NCBI RefSeq assembly: GCF_000317675.1
Contig: NC_019776.1
Coordinates: 1,302,001-1,366,000, forward strand
From: Cyanobacterium aponinum PCC 10605
GTDB lineage: Bacteria > Cyanobacteriota > Cyanobacteriia > Cyanobacteriales > Cyanobacteriaceae
Length of the DNA: 64,000 nt
Direction: 5' to 3'
Positions 18,061 through 26,328 of this stretch are shown here, piece by piece. The notes beneath the pieces are model-generated. The model was not told the origin of the DNA and did no database searches. It saw only the letters and a program-made list of their open reading frames with translations. Within the stretch, counting starts at the first letter, position 1. Every line of letters begins with the position of its first letter. The position numbers and the translations under genes were made by a program.

Positions 18061-18456
18061 AACTTATTATTTAGTATGTATAAGAAACCATTTTTGTGGT
18101 TAAATCACACATTTCAATCAAAAAAAAGTCATGAAAGCTCTTTTTAAGATGCAAATTAAGAATAATTTTTTATTTGATCCTCAGACCAATTTTATATAAT
18201 TATTTATCAGGAAGAAAAGACTACTTTGAGAGGTGATCACTTTGAATAATAATGTGCGATCGCACATTAGTGGGCTATGGCAAATACTGTTTTAATTCAG
18301 AAACAAAGTAAGTCCATCCTTCCATAAGACAATTTAAGTATAAAGTGGTAGGTATTTTCACCAATAGTCAAAGCATCGTTATATACAGTAACTTTATGAC
18401 ACAAATATAAGTAACTAATCTAATCAAAATAAATCTTATTACATATAATTCTAATT
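18061..18456. other. Intergenic region with 20-bp palindrome around HIP1
   Basis: 396 bp between the dehydratase and kinase genes. At 18250-18269 lies a perfect 20-bp palindrome, TAATGTGCGATCGCACATTA, which contains the HIP1 octamer; a GTGATCAC palindrome lies 10 bp upstream at 18233-18240. No T-tract follows, so it is not an intrinsic terminator. It could be an operator for the kinase gene or simply an extended HIP1 site. Confidence 0.5.
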
Positions 18457-20733
18457 ATGTTTCTGAACAACCCTAATAACCCTGAAAACTTAGTTCCACA
18501 AAATCAACCTCCCAATAAATTAGTTTATTTGAACTCGAATGATATTGATGACGACGATGAAATAGATATAAGTGAGCTACTGAGACTAATCAGGAGAAGA
18601 GGACTAATTATCATGGGTACAACTGCCGCTTTAGCGATAAGTCTGTCGGCATGGGTATTGTCAAAACCGCCAGTTTATCAGGGCTCAGTAAAACTTTTGG
18701 TTGAACCCTTAAATAAGGATAATGCTGATTTAAGTTTCTTAAGTGATATAGCAGGACCTGGAGCATTAAAAGGCAATGAGTTAGACTATCAAAGTCAAAT
18801 TGATGTCTTAAAAAGTCCTTCTGTAATGAATTCTATCGTAGAACAAATCAGAACCCGTTATCCAGAGATAATTTATCAACCCCCCGAAGATGAAACTCAA
18901 GAAAACTTAAGGGAAAAATTGAATGTCACACAGGCAGGAGATACTAAAATTATTGAGGTTAGTTATAAAGATAAGTCTGAAGAGAAAATACTTTTTATCC
19001 TTAATCAAATAGTTGATGGTTATTTAGATTACCAAGCAAAAGAATACGTAAGTAATCTTTCTCAAGCTATTGATTTTAGTGAAGAACAAATTACTAGGGT
19101 TCGTTTGGAAGTTGCCGCTTTAGAGTCACAGTTAGAAAATTTCCAACAAAATAATAACTTAATCGATCCAAATTCTCGCAACGAAGCCTTAACAACTCAA
19201 GCAACGTTTCTGGCAGAAGAAAGTGAAAAGGTTCAAATAGAACTTGATGGGATGAAAAAATTAGCTCAAGAGTTAGAACAAAAATTAAATTTAACACCGC
19301 AACAAGGGGTTATCGTATCTCGTCTTAATACAGAACCTTACTACACAAAGCTAATCGAGCAAATTAAGGAAACTGAAACCCAAATCGCTTTAGAAGGTTT
19401 GCGTTTTGGTTTTGAACATCCCAGTGTGAAAGCGTTAGTGGCAAAAAAAGATGAATTAGTTGCTTTGTTGAATCGGGAAACTCGCAAAATTCTAGGCTCT
19501 GGAAACTCTAATCTTTCTCTCGATTTTTTAACTTCTGTTTCTAATAATGTAGAAACTACTCAGCAGTTTTTTGATGTCAATAATCAAATTCAAGTTTTGG
19601 AAGCCAAACAAAGAGGTTTAGATGAGGCTTGGGAAAGACTTAATTCTCAAATCAAAAATTTATCTACTACTAACAAAGAGTATTTTCAACTTCAAAGAGA
19701 ATTAACTACGGCAAACGAGAGTTTAAATCGACTTTTAGCGCTGAACGAAAATTTACAAATAGAGGTTGCAAGGCAGTCTTCTCCTTGGAAATTAATTACC
19801 CCCATAAATGAAACTATTATTGAAGATGTATCTGGCACATTGAGAAAAATAGCATTAATTAGTATTGCTAGTTTGTTTTCCGGGGCCATGTTGGGCTTAT
19901 TAGTTGACAAGTTAGATTCCTCTTTCCATACAGTAGAAGATGTTAAAAGTAGTGTTAATTTACCTTTATTGGGAGTGATACCCCACAACAAGTTTTTAAC
20001 AGAAATTACTGACAAGAAGAAAAAACGATCTGATAGCATTCCTAGTTTGAGTCGTAAAAGTATCTTTGATGATGAGTCGATTACTTTTAGTTTGGATAGC
20101 TATTGCTCTTTATACACTAATATAAATCTATTAAGTTCAGATACTTCTATTCGTTCGATTGTGGTGGGTGCGGCAGAGGCTAGTGAAGGAAAATCAACTA
20201 CATCTTTATTTTTAGCAAAGGCGGCGGCACTTTTAGGGCAAAAAGTTTTAATTGTGGATGCGGATATGCGGAAACCAAAAATTCATACTTATTTGGGGAT
20301 CAAAAATAAAATTGGCTTGAGTAATTTAATCGCTGAAGATATACTTCCTGAAGATGTTATTCAGTCTTTTGATGATGGTCTTTCTGTTATTACTGCGGGT
20401 TCAAAACCGCCTAATCCTACTCGCCTAATCGCTTCTCGTAAGTGGCAAACTTTGATGCAGAAATTTAAGCAGGATTTCGATTTTGTAATTTATGATACTC
20501 CTCCTTTGATGGGTTTTTCTGATGGTAAAATATTGACTCCTCTTACAGATGGTTTAGTTTTTGTAGTCAGAATGGGTAAAACTCGTCGTCCTAATGTACA
20601 ACAGGTAATTAATGATTTACAGGTTTCTAAGTTGACAGTTTTGGGAATGGTGGCTAATGGTGTTAAAAATTATATGGGGGGTGCTTATTATGGTTATTAC
20701 AATTACAAGAACTATTACAATGATGAGCGTTAG
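18457..20733 (+). CDS. Polysaccharide co-polymerase / tyrosine autokinase (Wzc-type)
   Basis: A 758-residue BY-kinase. The N-terminal Wzz domain runs from a membrane segment near residue 55 through coiled coils to a second one near 465. The cytoplasmic kinase domain has Walker A SEGKSTT near 576, Walker A' VDADMRKPK near 600 and Walker B VIYDTPP near 677. The C-terminus is a tyrosine cluster (GAYYGYYNYKNYYNDER) for autophosphorylation. Such proteins control chain length and export of polymer together with Wzy and an outer-membrane Wza, which is not in the window. It supports a Wzy-dependent route for the adjacent locus. Confidence 0.9.
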   Translation: MFLNNPNNPENLVPQNQPPNKLVYLNSNDIDDDDEIDISELLRLIRRRGLIIMGTTAALAISLSAWVLSKPPVYQGSVKLLVEPLNKDNADLSFLSDIAGPGALKGNELDYQSQIDVLKSPSVMNSIVEQIRTRYPEIIYQPPEDETQENLREKLNVTQAGDTKIIEVSYKDKSEEKILFILNQIVDGYLDYQAKEYVSNLSQAIDFSEEQITRVRLEVAALESQLENFQQNNNLIDPNSRNEALTTQATFLAEESEKVQIELDGMKKLAQELEQKLNLTPQQGVIVSRLNTEPYYTKLIEQIKETETQIALEGLRFGFEHPSVKALVAKKDELVALLNRETRKILGSGNSNLSLDFLTSVSNNVETTQQFFDVNNQIQVLEAKQRGLDEAWERLNSQIKNLSTTNKEYFQLQRELTTANESLNRLLALNENLQIEVARQSSPWKLITPINETIIEDVSGTLRKIALISIASLFSGAMLGLLVDKLDSSFHTVEDVKSSVNLPLLGVIPHNKFLTEITDKKKKRSDSIPSLSRKSIFDDESITFSLDSYCSLYTNINLLSSDTSIRSIVVGAAEASEGKSTTSLFLAKAAALLGQKVLIVDADMRKPKIHTYLGIKNKIGLSNLIAEDILPEDVIQSFDDGLSVITAGSKPPNPTRLIASRKWQTLMQKFKQDFDFVIYDTPPLMGFSDGKILTPLTDGLVFVVRMGKTRRPNVQQVINDLQVSKLTVLGMVANGVKNYMGGAYYGYYNYKNYYNDER

Positions 20734-20762
20734 GGGTATTTAAAAATTAAGGATAGAAATTT

Positions 20763-21410
20763 TTAGTTTTTGAGCCTTTGTACGATCGCACTTAATTTTC
20801 GTAAACTAATGAGGGCATTTTTGATTAATTTTACTGCCTTCCAAGGTTCTTTTAAAAATGCGATCGCAACTTTCCTGTTATTCAATTTGCCATCAAAAGT
20901 AATAGCTGAATTTAAGTCAGGTAAATCATCATCATAATTATCGCTAACAACCCTAATCACCGAAACCGACTGGAAATAATTTAAAAGAGCAAAACTTTCC
21001 ATATCCACGATAGAAGCACTGGTTTTTTGAAACAGACTCTTTTTTTGACTGGATTGGCTAATTAATGTGTCAGTAGTTAATCCCTTTACCAAAGGACAAT
21101 TTAACCTATCTCTTAAATACTTATTTAACTGTGAATCACAATTTTTAGTTACTAAATTATCATCATCTAAATAACAACAACTTTCATAAATAACCACATC
21201 TCCCACTGAATAATTAGGGGATAAACTTCCTCCCAAACCGATTAAAAGAATGGATTTTTCTCTAGGGATTCGATTATTTTTTAAGAGATTATTAACTGGA
21301 TTAATTCCTATGGGAATAGGAAAAATTTTACTCTTTAAATCAGATGAAAACAAACTTTTTTGAAGGGCTTTTAACTCTTCTCCATCACACACGAAAATAT
21401 AATCAATCAT
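20763..21410 (-). CDS. Nucleoside phosphorylase-like protein (MTA/SAH nucleosidase or HpnG type)
   Basis: About 215 residues with the phosphorylase glycine motif LIGLGGSLSPNYSVGDVV and the ribose-binding IVDMESFAL of the PNP/UDP phosphorylase superfamily. Sequence and size fit the cyanobacterial group related to HpnG, which releases adenine from adenosylhopane, or to MTA/SAH nucleosidases; I cannot separate these. The ATG at 21410 is preferred over 21431, because the extra codons lie inside a MITE-like repeat whose end is at 21411. That repeat thus forms the immediate 5' leader of this gene. Confidence 0.65.
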   Translation of the reverse strand: MIDYIFVCDGEELKALQKSLFSSDLKSKIFPIPIGINPVNNLLKNNRIPREKSILLIGLGGSLSPNYSVGDVVIYESCCYLDDDNLVTKNCDSQLNKYLRDRLNCPLVKGLTTDTLISQSSQKKSLFQKTSASIVDMESFALLNYFQSVSVIRVVSDNYDDDLPDLNSAITFDGKLNNRKVAIAFLKEPWKAVKLIKNALISLRKLSAIVQRLKN

Positions 21411-21600
21411 GGCTCTCTTACTGCTCGTCATGTAAATTATTGGTTAGGAAAAGGTGTCAGATGTCAGGTGGCAGGTTTGACGGTTAAATAATAAATATTA
21501 ACTTATAACAATTAATTTTTTTTATTATTAATCTCTTGTTTTACACAGCTTATGGCAATTATTTTTTATTAATTGATCATAGCTACTGTAGAAGAGCCTT
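21411..21600. repeat. MITE-like repeat family 2, copy a
   Basis: Begins GGCTCTCTTACT, then ATGTAAATTATTGGTTAGG, a GGTGTCAG stretch, and ends CATAGCTACTGTAGAAGAGCC. The two ends are imperfect inverted repeats (GGCTCT...AGAGCC). Related copies occur at 24241-24400 and, inverted, at 37144-37298. Its left end touches the start codon of the phosphorylase gene. Confidence 0.6.
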
Positions 21601-21658
21601 ATTTTATATTAAATTATCATAACTATTGCCAAAGAGTAAAAGACCTGATTTATTTTTC

Positions 21659-22939
21659 TCAACTCATATAGTAATCCCTTGTACCTTTAGCGGACATAGC
21701 CATATTTAAACGATTTAAACCATGAATGTAAGCACAAGTGCGGAAAGAAACCCCTAATTCTTGATGAATTTTCCAAACTGCTTCTGCTTCCTCAATCATC
21801 TTTTCTTTTAATTTTTCTTGAACCTCTTTTAAAGTCCAATATAAGCCATTGCGATTTTGTACCCACTCCAAATAACTAACTGTAACTCCTCCTGCATTAA
21901 TCAGAATATCGGGGAAAACATGAATACCTTTTGCTTCTAGTATCTTATCCGCCTCGGAAGTAATCGGACCATTTGCCACTTCAAAAATAAATTTTGCCCT
22001 TACTCCAGAAGCATTTTCTACGGTTATTTGTTTTTCCAATGCCGCAGGAATCAACACATCCACATCAAGGGTTAAAAGTTGTTCATTCGTAATGTTTTCA
22101 TGCTCAACTATATTGCAAACGGTGTTATGACAATAGACTCCTTTTATGGAAAGATGCTTTCTTTTGTATTCTCTGATGCTAGAAATATCTAATCCGTGAG
22201 GAGAATAAATCCCCCCCTGAGAATCGCTAACCGCAACCACTTTATAACCAGATTTAGCCAATAAATGGGCAATTTCCGCTCCTGCATTACCAAATCCTTG
22301 TACTGCAACCGTTGTTGTTTCAGGTTTTTGATTAAATTGAGGTAAAACGCTGTTGATGACGTAAAAAGCCCCTGTGGCTGTGGCCGTATCCCTTCCCTGA
22401 GAACCTCCCATGGTTAAAGGTTTTCCTGTCACTACCCCGGGGGAAATGCGACGGCGAATAATACTATATTGATCCATCATCCACCCCATAATCATCTCAT
22501 TGGTGTAAACATCTGGGGCTAAAATATCCACATCTGGCCCAATAAAATCTGCGATCGCCTCTATATAACCTCTGCTTAACCTTTCTAATTCAGCTTTAGA
22601 TAATAATTTTGGATTAACGGTAATTCCTCCCTTCGCACCTCCAAAAGGTAAATTAAGTAAGGCACACTTAAACGTCATCCAAAAAGCCAGAGACTGTACT
22701 TCATCTAAACACACAGAAGGATGATAACGAACACCTCCTTTTCCCGGGCCTCTTGTATCATCATAACGAACCCGATAACCCTGAAAAATTTTTAAAGAAC
22801 CATCATCCATTCTCACGGGAATAGAAACACTAAGACTAGCTTTAGGATACTTTAATCTTTCACTTGCGTCCTCAGAAATAGTGACATATTGTAAGGCTTT
22901 TTCCAATCTGAGACTTGCATCGGCAAATAGAGAGGACAT
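21659..22939 (-). CDS. gdhA: Glutamate dehydrogenase (Glu/Leu/Phe/Val family)
   Basis: A 426-residue enzyme with the substrate-binding block GKGGVRYHP and LPFGGAKGGITVNP containing the catalytic lysine region, and the dinucleotide-binding glycine motif VQGFGNAGAEIA near residue 217. Length fits the hexameric bacterial/archaeal class near 420 residues. It interconverts glutamate and 2-oxoglutarate plus ammonium. It is a single gene with MITE-like sequence downstream and 220 bp of featureless DNA upstream. Distinction from a leucine or valine dehydrogenase is by length and overall similarity only. Confidence 0.85.
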   Translation of the reverse strand: MSSLFADASLRLEKALQYVTISEDASERLKYPKASLSVSIPVRMDDGSLKIFQGYRVRYDDTRGPGKGGVRYHPSVCLDEVQSLAFWMTFKCALLNLPFGGAKGGITVNPKLLSKAELERLSRGYIEAIADFIGPDVDILAPDVYTNEMIMGWMMDQYSIIRRRISPGVVTGKPLTMGGSQGRDTATATGAFYVINSVLPQFNQKPETTTVAVQGFGNAGAEIAHLLAKSGYKVVAVSDSQGGIYSPHGLDISSIREYKRKHLSIKGVYCHNTVCNIVEHENITNEQLLTLDVDVLIPAALEKQITVENASGVRAKFIFEVANGPITSEADKILEAKGIHVFPDILINAGGVTVSYLEWVQNRNGLYWTLKEVQEKLKEKMIEEAEAVWKIHQELGVSFRTCAYIHGLNRLNMAMSAKGTRDYYMS

Positions 22940-23159
22940 AAATTTAGATCTACCAAATTTAACATGGATAAATCTATAATAACCCCAGTTCGTTGTAAAT
23001 TCGGAGTAAATTTCCCCAGTTATGTTAAAGTAAAGGGCTTTGTTTTATATTAGATTACCTAGCTATTAAATAAATTTCCAATAAGTTTCAAGTACAATTA
23101 GAAGATGCGATCTCATTCTAACTAAAATCGCTGTAGTCAAAGAGTTTGCCACTTCCGCC

Positions 23160-23579
23160 ATGAAATTATGTAAAAATCCCCCTCATTTAACCATTACTTG
23201 GCAAGAATGTAGCAATTTATAGCAACAATCCCTTTATTATTTAAAATCTATTCCTTTAGAAGATACAGATTATTTAGAAACCCAAAAACTATTAAGTAAC
23301 TATACAACTAATCTAGCAAAAATAAAAATCCAAGAGACAAAAGAAACAGAATCTTTAGAATACTTAAATCAAGCAGAAAAAGGAGTAGAAACACTACTAA
23401 AAAGTAACAATAATCAGCCTAATTATATCGCTAGTCAACTACAAGCTATTACCAATGATTTGGAAAAAGTTCAACCTGAAACAACTGCTTATCAAAAGTC
23501 CCAAGAATTACAAAAATTTGCAAAAGAAAGAAAAATTAAAACAATTTCAATAACTGATGTTACTGTCAAAATACTGTAA
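23160..23579 (+). pseudogene. Broken gene with in-frame amber stop, repeat-type hypothetical
   Basis: From the ATG at 23160 the frame reads MKLCKNPPHLTITWQECSNL, then TAG at 23220-23222, then QQSLYYLKSIPLEDTDYL and a further ~110 residues to the stop at 23579. The distal part has no start codon of its own. The TAG most simply arose from TGG, since WQQ-A/S-L-YL-IP is a common start of helical repeats in cyanobacterial proteins with Y-EAQ-LL repeats, somewhat like the protein at 59020. Function unknown; probably a fragment of a larger lost gene. Confidence 0.6.
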
Positions 23580-23609
23580 ACTAAAAATCTAGCATCAATT
23601 CAACCAATA

Positions 23610-23850
23610 AATTTATCTCGTTGACGTAAGATTCCCATTAAATAACGAGTAGGGGTCAACGTTATGATATAATTGATTGTGTGGAGTTAACGTCCACCTA
23701 CAGGGGGTCACCTCGAAAGTTGCGGTTAACCATGAATCGTCATGGTGTCTAGGTTTCCTAGATGGATATACGACCCAGTAAGGTAAGTACCAGTCAGCAT
23801 AACAACCCCCGTAAGAGAGGGGAGAATTGCAAGTAATTGCAGTTCAGAAT
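23610..23850 (+). ncRNA. Structured RNA candidate resembling HEARO / IscB omega RNA, without iscB
   Basis: About 240 bp with an unusual density of perfect stems: CTCGTT/AACGAG (23617-23649), GTGGA/TCCAC (23681-23697), CCATGA-ATCG-TCATGG (23730-23745), CTAGG-TTT-CCTAG (23749-23761), CCCC/GGGG near 23807-23822 and TGCAA-GTAA-TTGCA (23828-23841). Base composition is far less AT-biased than its surroundings. The CACCTCGAAAGTTGCGG core between stems resembles, from memory, the HEARO RNA motif found upstream of HNH-nuclease (IscB) genes, frequent in cyanobacteria. No iscB reading frame follows; the next gene is DUF3593. If the identity is right, this is an orphan element. The structure is seen in the sequence; the family name is inference. 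Confidence 0.5.
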
Positions 23851-23909
23851 TTTCTATTACAATCTTTGATTTAATGGTGAGAGTCGTCAAATATCAAATT
23901 ATTCCCAAC

Positions 23910-24233
23910 ATGGAAAGCATCATAAACAATCTTCTCAGTAAAGAAAACTTATTTGCTATATCCTTATTTCCTTATCTAGGCTTTTTATGGTTTCTCACTA
24001 AATCAGGAAAAGTACCCAAATTAGCTTTAATTGGTTTTTATCTTCTTCTCCTTTTTGTTGCTATTACTATTCCTGCCGGGCTGTATGCTGAAAATCATTA
24101 TCATACCACTCTCGCTAATGTTGACTGGTTACACGGAGGGGCAGAATTTTTCTTAACTTTATCAAATATTTTCGTGGTTTTGGGATTTCGTAAAATGGTA
24201 ATTACCGCAGAAAATCAAAACAATACTCAGTAA
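23910..24233 (+). CDS. DUF3593 membrane protein
   Basis: About 107 residues from ATG 23910 (an upstream ATG at 23874 would add 12). Three hydrophobic segments are visible: SLFPYLGFLWFL, ALIGFYLLLLFVAITI and FFLTLSNIFVVLGF. The AENHYHTTLANVDWLHGGAE stretch is the conserved centre of DUF3593, a family found in cyanobacteria and plastids with no defined function. The structured RNA region ends only about 30-60 bp upstream and may form part of its leader. No clear ribosome-binding site decides the start. Confidence 0.7.
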   Translation: MESIINNLLSKENLFAISLFPYLGFLWFLTKSGKVPKLALIGFYLLLLFVAITIPAGLYAENHYHTTLANVDWLHGGAEFFLTLSNIFVVLGFRKMVITAENQNNTQ

Positions 24234-24240
24234 AATTAGT

Positions 24241-24400
24241 GGCTCTCTTATTTCGAGTATGTAAATTATTGATTAAATTAGGCTGAGGGGCAACAGGGGA
24301 TTTTAAATAGTAAAAGATAAAATTTTAATCAATTACTTTTGTGATAATAATTTGAAGCTCTTACTTTTTATTAAATTATCATAACTACTGTAAAAGATCT
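24241..24400. repeat. MITE-like repeat family 2, copy b
   Basis: Starts GGCTCTCTTATTT, then GTATGTAAATTATTGATTA, and ends AAATTATCATAACTACTGTAAAAGAT. Both ends match copy a at 21411-21600, while the interior is diverged and shorter. It directly follows the stop codon of the DUF3593 gene. Confidence 0.55.
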
Positions 24401-24485
24401 GAAAAATCCCGCTTATGAAGCTAAGAATAACTTATTAATTTACACTTCTTACTAACTCTTAAAAAAGACTATTAATTTTATTTTA

Positions 24486-25313
24486 TCATTGCCATATTCT
24501 GGATTTAAAAGTACCATCTAAACCCTTTTTGTCTCTTAAAAATTGCCAAATAAGAGTAAAGTATTCTTTAGCGGCACTGACGGAATCACCCATATAACGA
24601 CACAATAACCCCTGTTGTAAAGCAGTTATTCCTATTCCTATATTTTCGTCATATTTTTCTTTTATCAAATGGCGTAAATTGGAAATATATTGATCAATAT
24701 TTTCTGACCCTATATAAACTAAATTACCCACCACTGGATTTCCCCCTAAACCATTGGAAGCGTAAAATAAAGGACTATTTCCCATAAAATATTGCCTATC
24801 AATCCAAATCGGTTTGTTTTCTCGCCAAATCTCTAAATAATTTAACCAATTACCCCCACTAAAAATTTCCCCCCTTGCACTTCTACCGAAACGAATTATT
24901 TCCCATCCTAACCAACTAGCATTATCTTCTAAATCAACTCTCATTTTTTGCTCAAAATTAGCATTGTTAAAAACAATCATTTCTTGTGGTAAATATTCTA
25001 AATAAGCATTTTTTTCCAGCTTAATTTTTACTTCTTGAATAGCTTTTTTTCCCTTAGAACCATATATTTTTGTTGCCGCAGGGGTCGTTATTAAAACCTG
25101 AGAACTATTTGCTAGACAAATATTTTGCGAGAGAATATCATCTCCAGCTATTCCTCCAGCAGTATGTAAAATAACACTGTGACAAACGGATTTCCCTTCA
25201 GGATAAAAAGAATTTTGAAACTTAAAAGGTGCTTGACTAAATACTGATTTTATTGTCGTTTCTTGTTTTTGATGTTCATATACCAGATTTATTATTCCTT
25301 GCCAGTGTTTCAT
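24486..25313 (-). CDS. ureD: Urease accessory protein UreD (UreH)
   Basis: A 275-residue UreD. The family block HTAGGIAGDDILSQN followed by LITTPAATKIYGSKG is intact near residues 50-90. UreD scaffolds the UreD-UreF-UreG complex that loads nickel into apo-urease in the cytoplasm. No structural urease genes or ureE/F/G lie in the window, so the urease system is dispersed on this chromosome, as in many cyanobacteria. The gene stands alone with repeats on one side and a non-coding gap on the other. Confidence 0.92.
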   Translation of the reverse strand: MKHWQGIINLVYEHQKQETTIKSVFSQAPFKFQNSFYPEGKSVCHSVILHTAGGIAGDDILSQNICLANSSQVLITTPAATKIYGSKGKKAIQEVKIKLEKNAYLEYLPQEMIVFNNANFEQKMRVDLEDNASWLGWEIIRFGRSARGEIFSGGNWLNYLEIWRENKPIWIDRQYFMGNSPLFYASNGLGGNPVVGNLVYIGSENIDQYISNLRHLIKEKYDENIGIGITALQQGLLCRYMGDSVSAAKEYFTLIWQFLRDKKGLDGTFKSRIWQ

Positions 25314-25547
25314 TAATTAATATCTATTTACTAAAAATTATTAAGAATTTTTTATACTAATAAAAATACCATTTATTCTATTCTAATTATTGTATTTTTC
25401 TTGCTCTCTTAGCTTAGTTGATAGCAATTATCCCTTAAAAAATTGTTTGGAGTTCGGAGTAATATTTTTAATTATCAACTATTCACTTTTGCCCCTTACC
25501 CTCTTATCTTTTCCCATAAGACAATTTACACAACTCAAATAGAATTG

Positions 25548-26018
25548 TTATGTCCTCCATTGTGAAAAAGGATTATTGACTAGATAAGAGTTATAGTAAC
25601 GCAAATCGTCAGTTACTTCCTCTCCTATCCATTCAGGGAGAATAATATCTTGATTTTCCTCGGTCAATTCTACTTCTGCCATTGTCAAACCTTTGTTCTC
25701 CCCTAAAAATTCATCTACTTCCCAAGTTAAATTACCTACAAGTATTTTATAGCGTATTTTTTCAATAAAGGGGCGATCGCACAAAGTTTGTAACATTTCC
25801 TCAGCTTCTTCCACAGGAATAGAATATTCAAATTCTGATCTCGTCTGACCTTTTGTTTTACCCTTAAGAGTGAGATAACCCTGCGCACCAACAATCCGAA
25901 CCCTCACAGTATTACCACTGATAGTATAAATATATCCCTGCCGATAAACCAAACCATTGTCAGGGGGAAACCACTTATCCAGGTTAACTAAAAATTTTCT
26001 CTCAATTTCGATACCCAT
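25548..26018 (-). CDS. CYTH domain protein (triphosphatase family)
   Basis: A 156-residue single-domain CYTH protein. The defining ExExK motif is at the N-terminus (GIEIERKFLV), and alternating acidic/basic residues continue along the strands (VRVRIVGAQGYLTLKGK, KIRYKILVG, EVDEFLG, AEVEL) forming the triphosphate tunnel. Short bacterial members hydrolyse inorganic tripolyphosphate; some bind nucleotides. The gene is transcribed away from the tRNA-Cys gene, starting 54 bp from it. Substrate is by family inference. Confidence 0.88.
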   Translation of the reverse strand: MGIEIERKFLVNLDKWFPPDNGLVYRQGYIYTISGNTVRVRIVGAQGYLTLKGKTKGQTRSEFEYSIPVEEAEEMLQTLCDRPFIEKIRYKILVGNLTWEVDEFLGENKGLTMAEVELTEENQDIILPEWIGEEVTDDLRYYNSYLVNNPFSQWRT

Positions 26019-26069
26019 TTTCTTGCCAAGAAAAATAAATTAATGTTATACTAACAAAGTATCAAAAAT

Positions 26070-26144
<75 letters not shown>

Positions 26145-26328
26145 CTTAAGTAAGACTATTTTATTATAGACTCTTAGGTTCTAACCTCTAAACCTTGAAC
26201 TCCAAATCCTGCATCCTGAACCTCTAACTCTTTCTTTATTAATAGTTGTGTAGAAATGATAAGTAATCTAAGTTTGTTGGGTTATATTGAAAAATAAACT
26301 TGGACTTATTGTAAAGGAGAAGGCGATT

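Noticed and set aside
23610-23850. Group II intron or riboswitch as explanation of the structured region
   Set aside because: No reverse transcriptase gene, no GUGCG start or domain V hairpin was found, and no metabolic gene follows to be controlled.
26145-26328. pilB upstream of pilT
   Set aside because: The 180 bp between tRNA-Cys and pilT contain no coding frame; pilB must lie elsewhere.
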